Shown here one piece after another: positions 54,068 to 64,000 of a DNA stretch of 64,000 nucleotides. Location: positions 116,955,746 to 117,019,745 of the forward strand of contig OX328123.1 of assembly GCA_946811695.1 (NCBI GenBank), given 5' to 3'. This DNA comes from Gonocerus acuteangulatus (Eukaryota > Arthropoda > Insecta > Hemiptera > Coreidae). Every line of letters starts with the position of its first letter. Position 1 is the first letter of the stretch. Both the position numbers and the translations under genes were made by a program. The notes beneath the pieces are model-generated. The model saw only the letters and a list, made by a program, of their open reading frames with translations. It was not told the origin of the DNA and did no database searches.

Positions 54068-55411
54068 CCTCTATGAAAGGTCGACTAAATCAATTTACAG
54101 ATTAAATCTTGTAAAGATTAGAACAAAACGTATCTGCCTTTGTTCACCTATCCGATCATAACACCACAAAGAAAGAAAAGCATTAGAGTACGCCATCGTT
54201 TATTGCACTCTGAAAGGGACATATTCAAATTGAATTATGAATTACAATTACATTTCCTCAATGAAAGGTCGACTAAATCAATTTAAAGATTAAATCTTGT
54301 AAAGATTAGAACAAAACGTATCTGCCTTTGTTCACCTATCCGATCATAACACCACAAAGAAAGAAAAGCATTAGAGTACGCCATCGTTTATTGCACTCTG
54401 AAAGGGACATATTCAAATTGAATTATGAATTACAATTACATTTCCTCTATGAAAGGTCGACTAAATCAATTTAAAGATTAAATCTTGTAAAGATTAGAAC
54501 AAAACGTATCTGCCTTTGTTCACCTATCCGATCATAACACCACAAAGAAAGAAAAGGATTAGAGTACGCCATCGTTTATTGCACTCTGAAAGGGAAATAT
54601 TCAAATTGAATTATGAATTATGAATTACAATTACATTTCCTCTATGAAAGGTCGACTAAATCAATTTAAAGATTAAATCTTGTAAAGATTAGAACAAAAC
54701 GTATCTGCCTTTGTTCACCTATCCGATCATAACACCACAAAGAAAGAAAAGGATTAGAGTACGCCATCGTTTATTGCACTCTGAAAGGGAAATATTCAAA
54801 TTGAATTATGAATTATGAATTACAATTACATTTCCTCTATGAAAGGTCGACTAAATCAATTTAAAGATTAAATCTTGTAAAGATTAGAACAACACGTATC
54901 TGCCTTTGTTCACCTAACCGATCATAACACCACAAAAAAAGAAAAGGATTAGAGTACGCCATCGTTTATTGCACTCTGAAAGGGACATATTCAAATTGAA
55001 TTATGAATTATGAATTACAATTACATTTCCTCTATGAAAGGTCGACTAAATCAATTTAAAGATTAAATCTTGTAAAGATTAGAACAAAACGTATCTGCCT
55101 TTGTTCACCTATCCGATCATAACACCACAAAGAAAGAAAAGGATTAGAGTACGCCATCGTTTATTGCACTCTGAAAGGGACATATTCAAATTGAATTATG
55201 AATTACAATTACATTTCCTCTATGAAAGGTCGACTAAATCAATTTAAAGATTAAATCTTGTAAAGATTAGAACAAAACGTATCTGCCTTTGTTTACCTAT
55301 CCGATCATAACACCACAAAGAAAGAAAAGCATTAGAGTACGCCATCGTTTATTGCACTCTGAAAGGGACATATTCAAATTGAATTAAGAATTATGAATTA
55401 CAATTACATTT
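54068..55411. repeat. Satellite array, seven units of 188-195 bp
   Basis: Unit starts ('cctctatgaaaggtcgac'): 54,068; 54,256; 54,444; 54,639; 54,834; 55,029; 55,217. Length differs by one 7-bp 'gaattat' step. Units are nearly identical and contain 'gattaaatcttgtaaagatta', an imperfect dyad. Units 1, 2 and 7 read 'gcattag' where units 3-6 read 'ggattag'. Non-coding. Confidence 0.95.
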
Positions 55412-55504
55412 TATTTGTAGTTCATCAATTAGAATTACATCATGATAAATAATTCAATTAAAACGTGAATAACGTGAATAACTTGTTATGTATTTGATTT
55501 TTTA
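55412..55504. other. Satellite flank
   Basis: AT-rich flank with 'cgtgaata' repeated twice. No feature. Confidence 0.5.
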
Positions 55505-56285
55505 TTTATTTATTTATTTTACGAGCTTCGCAACGACGGCGACTTGCTCTTTTTTTAAAATACAGTAAAAAATACAAATTTATATGTTCACAATTATTAG
55601 TAACTTACTAAATACAACAAAAGTTTCAGGAAAGTATACGACAAAAGTTAGTATGTTTGTGTTCAGAATTAAGGGCTAAACATTATTTACAGCATTGATA
55701 TTTACGCTATAGTTAATATATTTACATAACTCATCACTAAAACTAACTACCATTATTATTATTATTAATTATTTAATAGGTCATGGAGGATGCTACATGT
55801 TGTGGTTTTCCATTAATGACCAAGTAAAATTGAGTAATAATTACATAATATATATTACGTAAAAAAAAAATAATAAAAAAATAAATAAAATAATGTTTAT
55901 TAATAGGTTTTGAAATATTATTATTCAGATTCTGTGATATATCTTCATTTGTTTTAAATATTAGAGTATAGAGTGTATGTATGGACTACCCTCTGTAAGA
56001 AGTTCTTGTAGGTCACGTGGAGTGTTCAGTTTGTCACGTCTTTTAGATTCAGTGAGTATATGTTTAATTGTCAATGTTATGTTACAAAGTCTGCATATCG
56101 GTTTGTCTTTTTTCTCCATGAGGTAATTATGTGTGAGCAATGAGTGTCCAATGCGAAGTCTGGTCAGTACTACTTGGTCTCTTCTCGTCAAGGTGTATTG
56201 TTCGTTACTCCAAGCTTTTACTTTGTTCTTAATTTGTGATAATTTGTTGTTTGTTTGCAGCCAGTGATGCAACCACTCGTTTAAT
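55505..56285 (-). mobile_element. LINE 3' end with (TAAA)n tail
   Basis: The minus strand carries the C-terminal coding piece (55,961-56,285), then a non-coding 3' region with an ATT run, ending 'tcgttgcgaagctcgtaaaa' plus (taaa)n near 55,505. 5'-truncated. The tail phrase is of the same style as the S2 SINE tail ('agacgcgccgtaaaa'). Confidence 0.75.
55961..56285 (-). pseudogene. C-terminal fragment of LINE ORF2
   Basis: About 105 residues of the region after RNase H in an I/Jockey-group LINE protein: WLQTNNKLSQIKNKVKAW, then RRDQVVLTRLRIGHSLLTHNYLM. A cysteine cluster follows, PICRLCNITLTIKHILTES, whose usual last Cys is Ser here. The frame ends normally in sequence ending SPYIHSIL near 55,961. 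Nothing upstream of the WLQTN region is present, so the insertion is strongly 5'-truncated, as is common for LINEs. It differs from the 49-51 kb element and represents another family. Confidence 0.75.
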
Positions 56286-56972
56286 ATATGTAATTGAATT
56301 ACGACCGTAATTCAATTATAAATGTGATTAACACTTATATAATAGTCAGTAATTAAAATATCAATTCCCAAGATTTTAATTGAATTACAATTATAATTGT
56401 ACAAACGAAATTAAATACTGCGTTTGTGCGGTGTGGTTGTGGGTTAGTACTAATTTCGACGTATTTCTTCGACAAAATCACTTTCAAATATACACTCAAA
56501 ATACTTGTTATACACTACAAAATTTTTATCTTGCCAATAGGCTTTCATTTTCTCATTAGCTCTTAACTTGTCTTCAAAATTTTAATAAAAACTTGTTGTA
56601 TTTTTTGTTCTGAGTCGTATGAGACCTCTATGTTAATCCGTTCTTGAAATATTGATTTTTTCCGCTTTTTGGCAATTCAGCCCAACTGTGCGCTGTTAGT
56701 CTCTGAGATGAGAAAATTATAAAGAATTTTGAAATTTTAATAAACTGTTTGTGAACTATTGATTTATACATTGCTTACGGGAATAACTGCATACTAATGC
56801 CATACTAAATATGTTATAACTCACCTGGTTAATTATGGTATGTAAATTGATATTTGAATCCGTCACGTATCTAATTATGTATTTATTTCCATATTTAATT
56901 GGAAAATACATACGTTTCAATTTGACGATTCCGTTCAATTCACAATATTCAATAGTTGTTGTAAAAATTAAC

Positions 56973-57031
<59 letters not shown>

Positions 57032-57271
57032 GAGTAATTAGTTAATATGTTTTCCATAGCCATTTTATTATTAGAAGATACTTTGGACTCAAACTAGCAA
57101 GACGATGGGGAGGGGTCGCCGAATCTTTTTTATCTGTTAATATTAAAATAAATAGTGACGTAAAAAAACAACAACAAAAACAGTTTTTCTTTTGTAGGAA
57201 GAAGGTCAATGAATAAAATTTCAAATTAACTTTTCGTCAATTTATTAACGATTTAACCATTTTTATCATTA
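56286..57271. other. No gene; (TA)n at 56,979-57,026
   Basis: AT-rich sequence. Frames of 60-91 codons read partly through the microsatellite and have no recognised domain. Confidence 0.45.
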
Positions 57272-57431
57272 TTTAGGTAAATGAAAAACGTCCTGTTCCT
57301 TCACAAAAGTTTATTTTTCTACGCGAGCGCTTTCGGTAGCTCCTGCTACAATCCTCAGAGCTATAATGAGTTCAGCTTCACTGCTGAGGGCTGACTCACT
57401 GAAGGAACAGGACGTTTTTCATTTACCTAAA
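57272..57431. repeat. 32-bp perfect inverted repeat, 96-bp loop
   Basis: 'tttaggtaaatgaaaaacg...' (57,272-57,303) pairs exactly with 57,400-57,431. The loop has GC-richer text ('gcgagcgctttcggtagctcc', 'cctcagagctataatgag') and a second small dyad ('cctcag' / 'ctgagg'). It may be a small foldback element. Confidence 0.85.
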
Positions 57432-58167
57432 GATCTTCCTTCTCTGCCAGCAACCTCAAAGTAATTGATTTTTATCGTTACTTATTTAACTTTTATGACG
57501 ACTTCTTCTAAGAATGATAGCAGTAGAATTTAAAAAAAAAAAGAGAGAGTTGAAGACACAAAACAGAAATAAATGATTTCATCGAACGCAGATAAATTGT
57601 TAACGGTAATAAAAAAAAATCACAGTAACGACCACATTTTTAATTGACAGATAATTTCAGAATATGATAATTGCTAGACAACGGAGACAGATGTTGAAAT
57701 ATTTCATTCATTTAACTATTATGATACAAAGTGTTTGTAAAAACGCTGTTTGTAAAGAGGGGAAATTGACATGGACATATAGTAATAAAAAATAGTTTTA
57801 GGAGTATAACAGACCAAATAACTGACAGAGACCATAGATAAAATATATAAAGTTCATTGTTAGGTCTGTAATAAATTTCCTATCTAAAAATGATCGCAAT
57901 AGCTGAATTGAAATGTAAAGAGCATAGTAAAGAATAAAACTTGATAAAAGAAAAATAAATATCATAAAAAATTGGGGAGTAAACAAATCGGAATACAATA
58001 TTCAAATATACGTTTTAAATTATTGGAAAGTGAATAAACAATTATTCATTTTTAAATAACAAAAGTAGGACTTTTAAAACTGACTTATTAATCTTCCTCT
58101 GGGTAATCGAATGTTATGTTTGGAGTCTAAAGATGTAGCCATTGTACCGGAAGACCTACATTCCCTG
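57432..58167. other. No gene recognised
   Basis: AT-rich. A 66-codon hydrophobic frame (57,798-57,998, -) is not recognised. Confidence 0.4.
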
Positions 58168-58329
58168 ATACTCTTCTTGAATGAATGAATGAATGAAAAA
58201 AAAACTTTATTCTTGGATACAAAATAAACTTTATTCTAAGTACAAACACATAAAGAAATTCAACCTAAAAATATAAATATAAATAAAGAAAAAACAAAAG
58301 TATATAAAAAAAACCCGAACTGGACTGAA

Positions 58330-58362
58330 TACGTCTGATGAAGCCCAATAGGATTTGGGTGA
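58330..58362 (+). ncRNA. Hammerhead-like catalytic core motif
   Basis: 'ctgatga', stem 'cccaa / ttggg' with a 6-nt loop, then 'gaaat', fits CUGAUGA - stem II - GAAA. It lies antisense within the LINE 3' region at 58.2 kb. Outer stems were not defined. Confidence 0.35.
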
Positions 58363-58703
58363 AATATAACGGCAGTACAACGAGCACCGCTGGAGAAAGA
58401 AGCCGAGACAGGATCAAGAAAAAAAAAACTAATACAAATATTATATATAAAGCCTTAAATAATAAAATGAAATATAAGTAAATATGTACATATAATTGGA
58501 AGGGGGCAATGATGATACAATGTTCAGAGTGGGATGGGAATAAAATTAAAGAGTTTAAATAAACAAATAAATATTAAAAAGTTAAATAAATATTAAAGGA
58601 ATGGGGGCTATAAAAAGATATGAACTAGAATAAATACATAAACACGAGAAGAAAACAGCAATATAATTTACAAAGGTAATCTGGTCTTCCTGGTGGTGAA
58701 ATT

Positions 58704-58976
58704 TTAAGAAGCGTCTTCCTGGGAGGATAGGAGAAAAGCAAAGAGGCGGGATTTAAAGACAGGTAAGGAAGGAGAGTGTCGAATGGAAAGAGGGATAGAG
58801 TTCCAGAAGAAGGAGGCTCGGGAGATGAAGGAACGGTCAAAGAAGGCTGTTTTATGGGTGGGAGGATAGAAATCGGAGGAACGGGAGCGGGTACCACGGG
58901 AATGGACAGAAGATTTAAACTGAAGAATTAAACTCTTCTTATTTTTTAGGTTCCTGAAGAGGCATCCAATGAACAT
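58704..58976 (-). pseudogene. C-terminal fragment of a CR1/L2-like ORF2
   Basis: A 90-residue open stretch on the minus strand ends at a stop by 58,704. It holds the typical tail of many insect non-LTR reverse transcriptases: SSDFYPPTHKTAFFDRSFIS, then FWNSIPLSIRHSPSLPVFKS and RLFAFLLSS. These correspond to the conserved R-S-F...R...WN-LP...S-S-L--FK--L pattern at the end of the protein. The reverse transcriptase palm is not present, so the piece is non-functional. Clade assignment (CR1 or L2) is by general resemblance and is uncertain. Confidence 0.65.
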
Positions 58977-58980
58977 ATTG

Positions 58981-59334
58981 GCACAGTTTTAATAATTTAT
59001 TTCGCTTTCTGCCTAAGAAAAAGGGTTTTAAATTGAATATTACGAACGAAATACTGACGCGATCGAAATCCAGCAAGAAATAAACTCTATTTGGAAAGAA
59101 AATCCAATGTGAAATATAAAATAGTAAAACAATTATTATAATAAAAAATTATAATTTCTCATGCAATCCCTTTTTCGTAGATTAATTCAACGATCACGTA
59201 GTTCAAATTTTAACCACATGGTGGTAAACTTATCAAAAGTTGTTTATTTCTGAATCAAGGCAGTTATTTATTTAAATAATATATAGGAAATAGAATTATA
59301 ATTTAATTTCATTTAATTGAATTTAAATATTAAC
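58981..59334. other. No gene recognised
   Basis: AT-rich non-coding. Confidence 0.4.
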
Positions 59335-59515
59335 GTCTATTACTATTAACTAAGAATTTTAGGGCGGGTTATCTATAGGTTAGCACCCTTATCTACCAGG
59401 ATAGGGCTGATACCTTTTCTTTTTTTTTTTTCTAAAGAGAAGCAATTACCCCATAGTGGGAATCGAACTGACGACCCTTGGCACGGAGCGTTAAGTGCTC
59501 AAGCTGTTATATAAT
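59335..59515 (-). mobile_element. S1 SINE with tRNA-like head
   Basis: On the minus strand the head is 'gagcacttaacgctccgtgcc' with B box 'gtcagttcgattcccac'. The S1 body with 'aaaggtatcagccctatcctgg', 'aagggtgctaacctatagata' and 'acccgcc' follows, with an AT-rich tail. Same body as at 9.8, 23.7 and 44.05 kb. Confidence 0.8.
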
Positions 59516-59870
59516 TCATAATGAATAATATCAATTAGATCTAATATAATTTCGTATAATAAATAAATTGGAAACAAAAATTGAAGGGATCAAAACCTAA
59601 GATTTTATTTTCTTACTTTCTTGTTTCGAGATTAATTAATTCGTCTCCTTTTACTTAAGTAATTCACTTTTAAAAAAATAATGTAAATATTAAATATTGC
59701 CAAAGTTTGAATGCCGATTTTGAATCACCATCTATAACGGGGACAACACACATGATAAAATAAATATAAAAATGTATGTAAAAACTACTATCGGCTTTGC
59801 GTAATGTTATCCAGAAGGAATGGGAGGATAAAACCTCGTGTAGCAAGATCGGTTGCACTCCAGGGCTGCA
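59516..59870. other. No gene recognised
   Basis: AT-rich non-coding up to the interrupted tandem repeat. Confidence 0.4.
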
Positions 59871-59902
59871 GTTAGTCCCATTATGCAGCTATACTGCTGA
59901 CA
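59871..59902. repeat. Left piece of 102-bp tandem repeat and TSD
   Basis: 'tagtcccattatgcagctatactgctgaca' matches the repeat at 63,736 onward. The last 11 bases 'tactgctgaca' (59,892-59,902) are repeated right after the Jockey poly(A) (63,736-63,746) as the TSD. Confidence 0.85.
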
Positions 59903-59941
59903 GTCTTGTCCCAGGTATAGCCTACGACTGGAGAACAACAT

Positions 59942-61288
59942 ATGACTGTAATTGAGTCAACGTCAGCTCATGATTCTGAAATCGTCAATACTGGAAGACG
60001 CAAAAGATTACGCAAGAGAGCAACTGATACACTGACACCCCCTAAAATAAAATAGAAAAAGCCCTCCATTACTCAAAACAACACCTCAACTCACTCTCGG
60101 GGCTCGGAGCATAACCAAGTCGGCCAGGATTCAACACGAGATCCAATGAAACCTCCAAACATTTATCTAAGAAAAGCATCCGACATTAAGAATCTCTGTA
60201 GTACCCTAAAAGATCTCGTGGGAGAAAACAACTTTGAATGTCGGGCAAGGTTTAACGACATCGTTATAAAGTCTACTGATAGCGATGCCTACAGAACAAT
60301 TATTCGGCACCTGGAAAGCAAGGATGCAGATTTTCACTGCTACCAGTTACCCGAAGACAAATCTTACAGGGTGATTATCCGCCACCTCCATCACTCAACT
60401 CCCCCAGCAGATATAATCAGTGAGCTCTCCAACAAAGGTTACTCCGTAAAAAGAGCTCATAACGTACGGCATCCAGTCACAAAGGCGCAATTACCTCTCT
60501 TCTTTGTCGACCTGGAAAAAAACGAAAAGAGCAAAGACATTTTCCGTGAACAGTACTTACTGTATACTAAAATCAAAGTTGAGGAACCACGACGCCGGGG
60601 TGATGTAATACAGTGCCAAAACTGCCAAGAATTCAATCACTTACGCTCGTGCTGCCATCGCACATCAAAATGTGTCAAATGCGGCCGTGAACACTCCTCT
60701 ATGGACTGCCCCAAGCCACAAGACGTCCCTCCAAGCTGCGCAAACAGCGGAGAAAATCACACCGCCAGCTACAGAGGATGCGAAGTGTACAAAGCACTTA
60801 AAACAATAAGAGTGCAAAGGCAGAGATCACAACTAAGACAACATACAGAAGCTGAGAAGACATCACCACCCAGCGGATCATCCCACTTCCCACCTCTACG
60901 ACCTGTTCCTGCTCCAAAGGATATTGCTCTTCGCCGGCCGAATGTGACTTACTCCTCCATACTTACGTCACTCCAGAAGAAGGAGCCGCCTGTCCCAACA
61001 CCAGTTCCCAAAAATGTAGCTAAATCACAAGAACCATCTTCCCCCTCCCAACTACTCAAGTCCCATCCTACCTCTTCAACTACTCCTTCCCAACCCCAAA
61101 ATCAGCCTACCTTCCCAACTCCTCCTATACCGTCTAAGCAAATCCCTCAGTATTATGCACAAGATCCTATGAACCTCTTTTCCTCCTTCCTAAACAAACT
61201 CGAAACCCTCCTCACTCCACTCATAAACCTAATGACCACCCTTATAGCTCACTTCCTTCCTATATCCCAAAATGCACCGCTTCCGTAA
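59942..61288 (+). pseudogene. Jockey ORF1 (gag-like, zinc knuckles) with premature TAG
   Basis: The frame starts at ATG 59,942 (MTVIESTSAHDSEI...) but meets an in-frame TAG at 60,053, codon 38. It is then open from there; the next ATG is at 60,146 and the stop at 61,288. Without the TAG the product would be 448 residues. Downstream of the stop come an RNA-recognition/PRE_C2HC-type region (about YRVIIRHLHHSTPPADI to KVEEPRRRG) and a nucleic-acid-binding cysteine cluster. Knuckle 1 is CQNCQEFNHLRSCC, knuckle 2 is CVKCGREHSSMDC, and knuckle 3 is CANSGENHTASYRGC, in which the second Cys is Ser. A Pro/Ser-rich tail follows. In Jockey elements this protein packages the RNA. Re-initiation at 60,146 could still give a 380-residue product. 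The end overlaps ORF2 by 17 nt. Confidence 0.85.
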
Positions 61289-63540
61289 TCCCCATCTTTC
61301 TATCCTTTTGTGGAATGCCAACGGACTTACAACAAGAAGGCAAGAACTCACACTCTTACTAACGGACAAAAACATCGACATAGCATTAATAACTGAAACA
61401 CACTTGAAAAAATCGATGTCATTCGGTGTCAAACGTTACTCCTGTTATCGAACCGACCATCCATCTCTGGCGCAGCATGGGACTCTAATTCTAATCAAGA
61501 ACCAGATCAAGCACCATCAAGAGTCCATCAGTAAGCCTGCAGGTAACATCCATATCCCTTTCCCTTTCTCCCTTCGATATAATACTGTCCGCAGCGTATT
61601 GTTCTCCCAACCACACCATTTACCATCCTGAATTCCTGTCAATACTCCAATCCTTTGGTCCTCGTTTCCTCACCGGAGGTGATTTTAACGCGAAACACCC
61701 CATGTGGGGAAGACGTTCAGCTAACTCCCGTGGCAGAATCCTTTACGATATCCTTAACTCCCAGAATTATCGTCCAATATCTCCCAACACTCCAACATAC
61801 TGGCCAACCGACCCATCCCACAGCCCTGACCTAGTCGATTTCTTCATCTCTTCTGGCTTGGGAGATATAGCGACTTCTGTTGAATCGCTCCTCGACCTAT
61901 CGACGAACCATTCTGCGACCCTTTTAACCCTCTACTCCCTCCCCTCCCTCCTCCCCTGTACCTTGTCCTTTACAACCAACCCTTACACCTGGTCCTATCA
62001 ACTGGCAAGCATTTCAGATCAACCTAGAGCGCTCCTTAGACCTAAGGATTCCCTAAAAACCCCTACAGAACTAGACAAAGCTACCGAAGCTTTCACATCC
62101 TCAAACGAGCCCCTTCCTGGATGAAGACATCGAAGATTACCTCAATTCTCCCTTAACTTTGTCTTTCCCACCCAAAGCTTTTTATCCTTCCGAAGTAAAA
62201 TATACCATCAAACAGCTCCCTAGGAAATCTCCCGGTTATGACCTTATCACCTCCACAATTCTTAAAAACCTCCCCCAGATGGCCGTTATATTCCTTACAT
62301 ATCTCTTCAACTCAATCCTAAGAACAACCCATTTCCCGAATCCCTGGAAACATTCAGTAGTTATCGTTATTCCCAAACCCTTCAAACCTCCCGATTCCCT
62401 ATCTTCCTATCGACCTATCAGCCTTCTGCCATTAATGTCCAAAGTATTCGAAAAACTCCTTTACAAAAGAATCCTCCCTATCATAGAATCCTCGAACAAA
62501 ATTCCCAACCATCAATTTGGTTTCCGCTTCCAACATTCCACAATTCAGCAGTGCTTACGAGTCGTAGACGCAATATCCTCCTCGCTTGAACGAAAGAGTT
62601 TTTGCACGAGTGCCTTTCTCGACGTTGCTCAAGCATTCGATCGGGTTTGGCACCCGGGATTACTTTACAAAGTAAAGCAAATACTTCCACACACCTACTT
62701 TCTTATCTTCAAATCCTACCTGTCATACAGATCATTCCAAGTTAGACAAGGTACAACCCTTTCCCCAACCTGCTCCATAAATGCTGGAGTCCCCCAAGGG
62801 AGTATTATCGGTCCCCTCCTTTTCCTTCTTTACACTGCGGATATTCCCACACACCCCCAAACCCGACTTACTACATACGCTGATGACACAGCCATCCTGT
62901 CAATTTCCCCTGACCCTTCAGTAGCATCCAAAACCTGCAGGAACATCTTTCCGCCATACAACATTGGAGTGAAAGGTGGAGAATAAGAATCAACGCAGAA
63001 AAATGGAAACAAGTGACATTCACTCACAACCGAAGATCATGCCCTCCTGTTTACCTCAGAAACACTCCTCTCCCGGAATCTAACGAGGTTCGATATCTAG
63101 GGCTATACCTTGACAGCCGACTGACATGGAACCCTCACACGAGACTGAAAAGACAGGAACTGAACAAACGATACGGACTACTTTGACGACTCCTTGGACC
63201 CTCATCTAAATTATCGATACAGAACAAACTAACGATATACAAAACAATCATTCTGCAAAACCATCCAACATCAACAGAATACAGGAATTCCAGTCAAAAG
63301 TAGTTCGTAAAATTGTAAATCCTCCTTTCTATGTTTCCAACAAAACCCTTCACAATGACCTCAACATCCCATTTGTCCTTGACCTTGCTAAAACCCGATT
63401 CCATATGTTCCACTCCAAATTGTCTTACCATCCTAATCCTGAAGGTCTATCCTTATCATCCCAATCCCATCCAGACAATCCTCCCAGGCGGCTCAAGAGA
63501 CAGTGGCCTCGAGACAATTTAATCATCTGATCTTATCGTG
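61272..63540 (+). pseudogene. Jockey ORF2: endonuclease + reverse transcriptase, frameshifted
   Basis: It starts at ATG 61,272, inside the end of ORF1 in another frame. Endonuclease: LLWNANGLTTRRQEL and ITETHLKKS (61,272-61,560). After a frame change between 61,560 and 61,660, GGDFNAKHPMWG and SPDLVDFF follow. The usual S/T-D-H catalytic triplet reads TNH. A second frame change lies at about 62,040-62,110. Reverse transcriptase then runs 62,110-62,930: LPRKSPGYDLIT, YRPISLLPLMSK, FLDVAQAFDRVW (catalytic Asp), GVPQGSIIGPLLF and TTYADDTAIL (catalytic DD). A third frame change near 62,935 leads into the thumb region (RIRINAEKWKQVTF, EVRYLGLYLDSRL), which has a TGA at 63,184 and another stop near 63,301. 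With at least three shifts and two stops it is dead, though the order of domains is complete. Confidence 0.88.
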
Positions 63541-63735
63541 ACCATTAAAACATTTACCAAGACATCTCTGGAAGTGCCAACAGTGGTTATCTTCTTCCAT
63601 ATTTTGTATTATTTTTTCTTTTCTTTTATTTTACTTTTACCGTTTTTGTCATATTTTACATAATATGCACGAACAGACTTGATTATTGTACTGCTAATAA
63701 TTGTACAGATTTCAAATAAATAAATGAAAAAAAAA
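63541..63735 (+). other. Jockey 3' region and A tail
   Basis: AT-rich 3' untranslated region with 'aaataaataaatg' just before the final nine A residues. No further gene. Confidence 0.75.
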
Positions 63736-64000
63736 TACTGCTGACAATCGCTGCACAACACCCTGAGAGTAAGGGCCCAGATGCTCTGGGCAGCTCTTCC
63801 CAAAGGCCATGCCAGGTCTATTCCCATTATGCAGCTATACTGCTGACAATCGCTGCACAACACCCTGAGAGTAAGGGACCACTTGCTCTGGGCAGCTCTT
63901 CCCGAAGGCCATGCCAGGTCTAGTCCCATTATGCAGCAATACTGCTGACAATCGCTGCACAACACCCTTAGAATAAGGGACCAGATGCTCTGGGCAGCTC
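63736..64000. repeat. 102-bp tandem repeat, continues off window
   Basis: Units start at 63,736, 63,838 and 63,940 ('tactgctgacaatcgctgc'), exact period 102. Other landmarks are 'acaacaccctgagagtaagg', 'gctctgggcagctcttccc' and 'ggccatgccaggtct'. Because 102 is divisible by 3, the minus strand keeps one open frame through all units (34-residue repeat with LCSDCQQY and LDLAWP). The array is interrupted on the left by the Jockey element. Confidence 0.9.

Larger units (their letters stand above)
58168..58980 (-). mobile_element. CR1/L2-like LINE 3' end with (ATTC)n tail
   Basis: The minus strand has a coding tail (58,704-58,980), then a 3' region with 'aataaagtttattttg' near 58,220 and a terminal run of 'attc' tetramers at about 58,178-58,197. 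5'-truncated at about 58,980. Confidence 0.65.
59903..63735 (+). mobile_element. Full-length Jockey-clade LINE (inactivated)
   Basis: 3,833 bp between an 11-bp TSD. It has a short 5' leader starting 'gtcttgtcccaggtatagcc', ORF1, overlapping ORF2, a 3' region with 'aaataaataaatg' and a short A tail. Length and layout fit a complete Jockey insertion. Both ORFs carry disabling changes. Confidence 0.9.

Noticed and set aside
54068..55411. CRISPR array
   Set aside because: Units of about 190 bp are tandem and nearly identical, without short repeats and variable spacers; the DNA is eukaryotic.

Overview
The window looks like AT-rich nuclear DNA from an insect. The signs are one beaten-path-family immunoglobulin exon with good splice sites, insect-type non-LTR retrotransposons (Jockey and I/R1-like), mariner, piggyBac, Helitron and hAT-type DNA elements, and 5S- or tRNA-derived SINEs. 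There is no bacterial or viral gene organisation. The order of insect cannot be fixed from the sequence; a large, repeat-rich genome is likely.

Layout. 1-8 kb: dispersed repeat pieces, a Jockey reverse-transcriptase fragment, a TA-site MITE and a near-complete copy of a repeat family called F1 here. 8.24-8.45 kb: the only confident host coding exon (beat-like, minus strand). 8.45-11.3 kb: its presumed upstream intron, with a decayed tandem repeat, 5S-headed SINEs and a duplicated module beside (TA)n. 11.6-13.4 and 21.8-23.7 kb: two long foldback elements whose loops keep scraps of a Tc1/mariner-type transposase. 14.7-21.8 kb: a Helitron, MITEs and the poly-C/TA repeat family F2 in both orientations. 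26.1 kb: a 30-bp minisatellite. 28.7-30.8 kb: an internally deleted mariner followed by a second F1 copy. 31.7-33.6 kb: a piggyBac tail and a piggyBac-type MITE with a hAT MITE nested in it. 34.6-42.9 kb: hairpins, a SINE, several transposase remnants and a third F1 copy split by a Helitron. 44.5-52.5 kb: an imperfect palindrome of about 8 kb; its right arm is split by a 4-kb LINE with a long open reverse-transcriptase/RNase H frame. 54.1-55.4 kb: a seven-unit satellite of about 190 bp. 55.5-59 kb: two LINE 3' ends. 59.9-63.7 kb: a full-length but inactivated Jockey element sitting in a 102-bp tandem repeat that runs off the window.

Apart from the beat-like exon there is no clear host gene. 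Most of the window is best read as intron or intergenic DNA built by nested insertions. Several nestings can be ordered in time because the interrupted target can be rejoined or a target-site duplication (TSD) can be read. Family names F1-F4, S1 and S2 are labels made up for this annotation. Similarity statements come from reading by eye, not from computed alignments.
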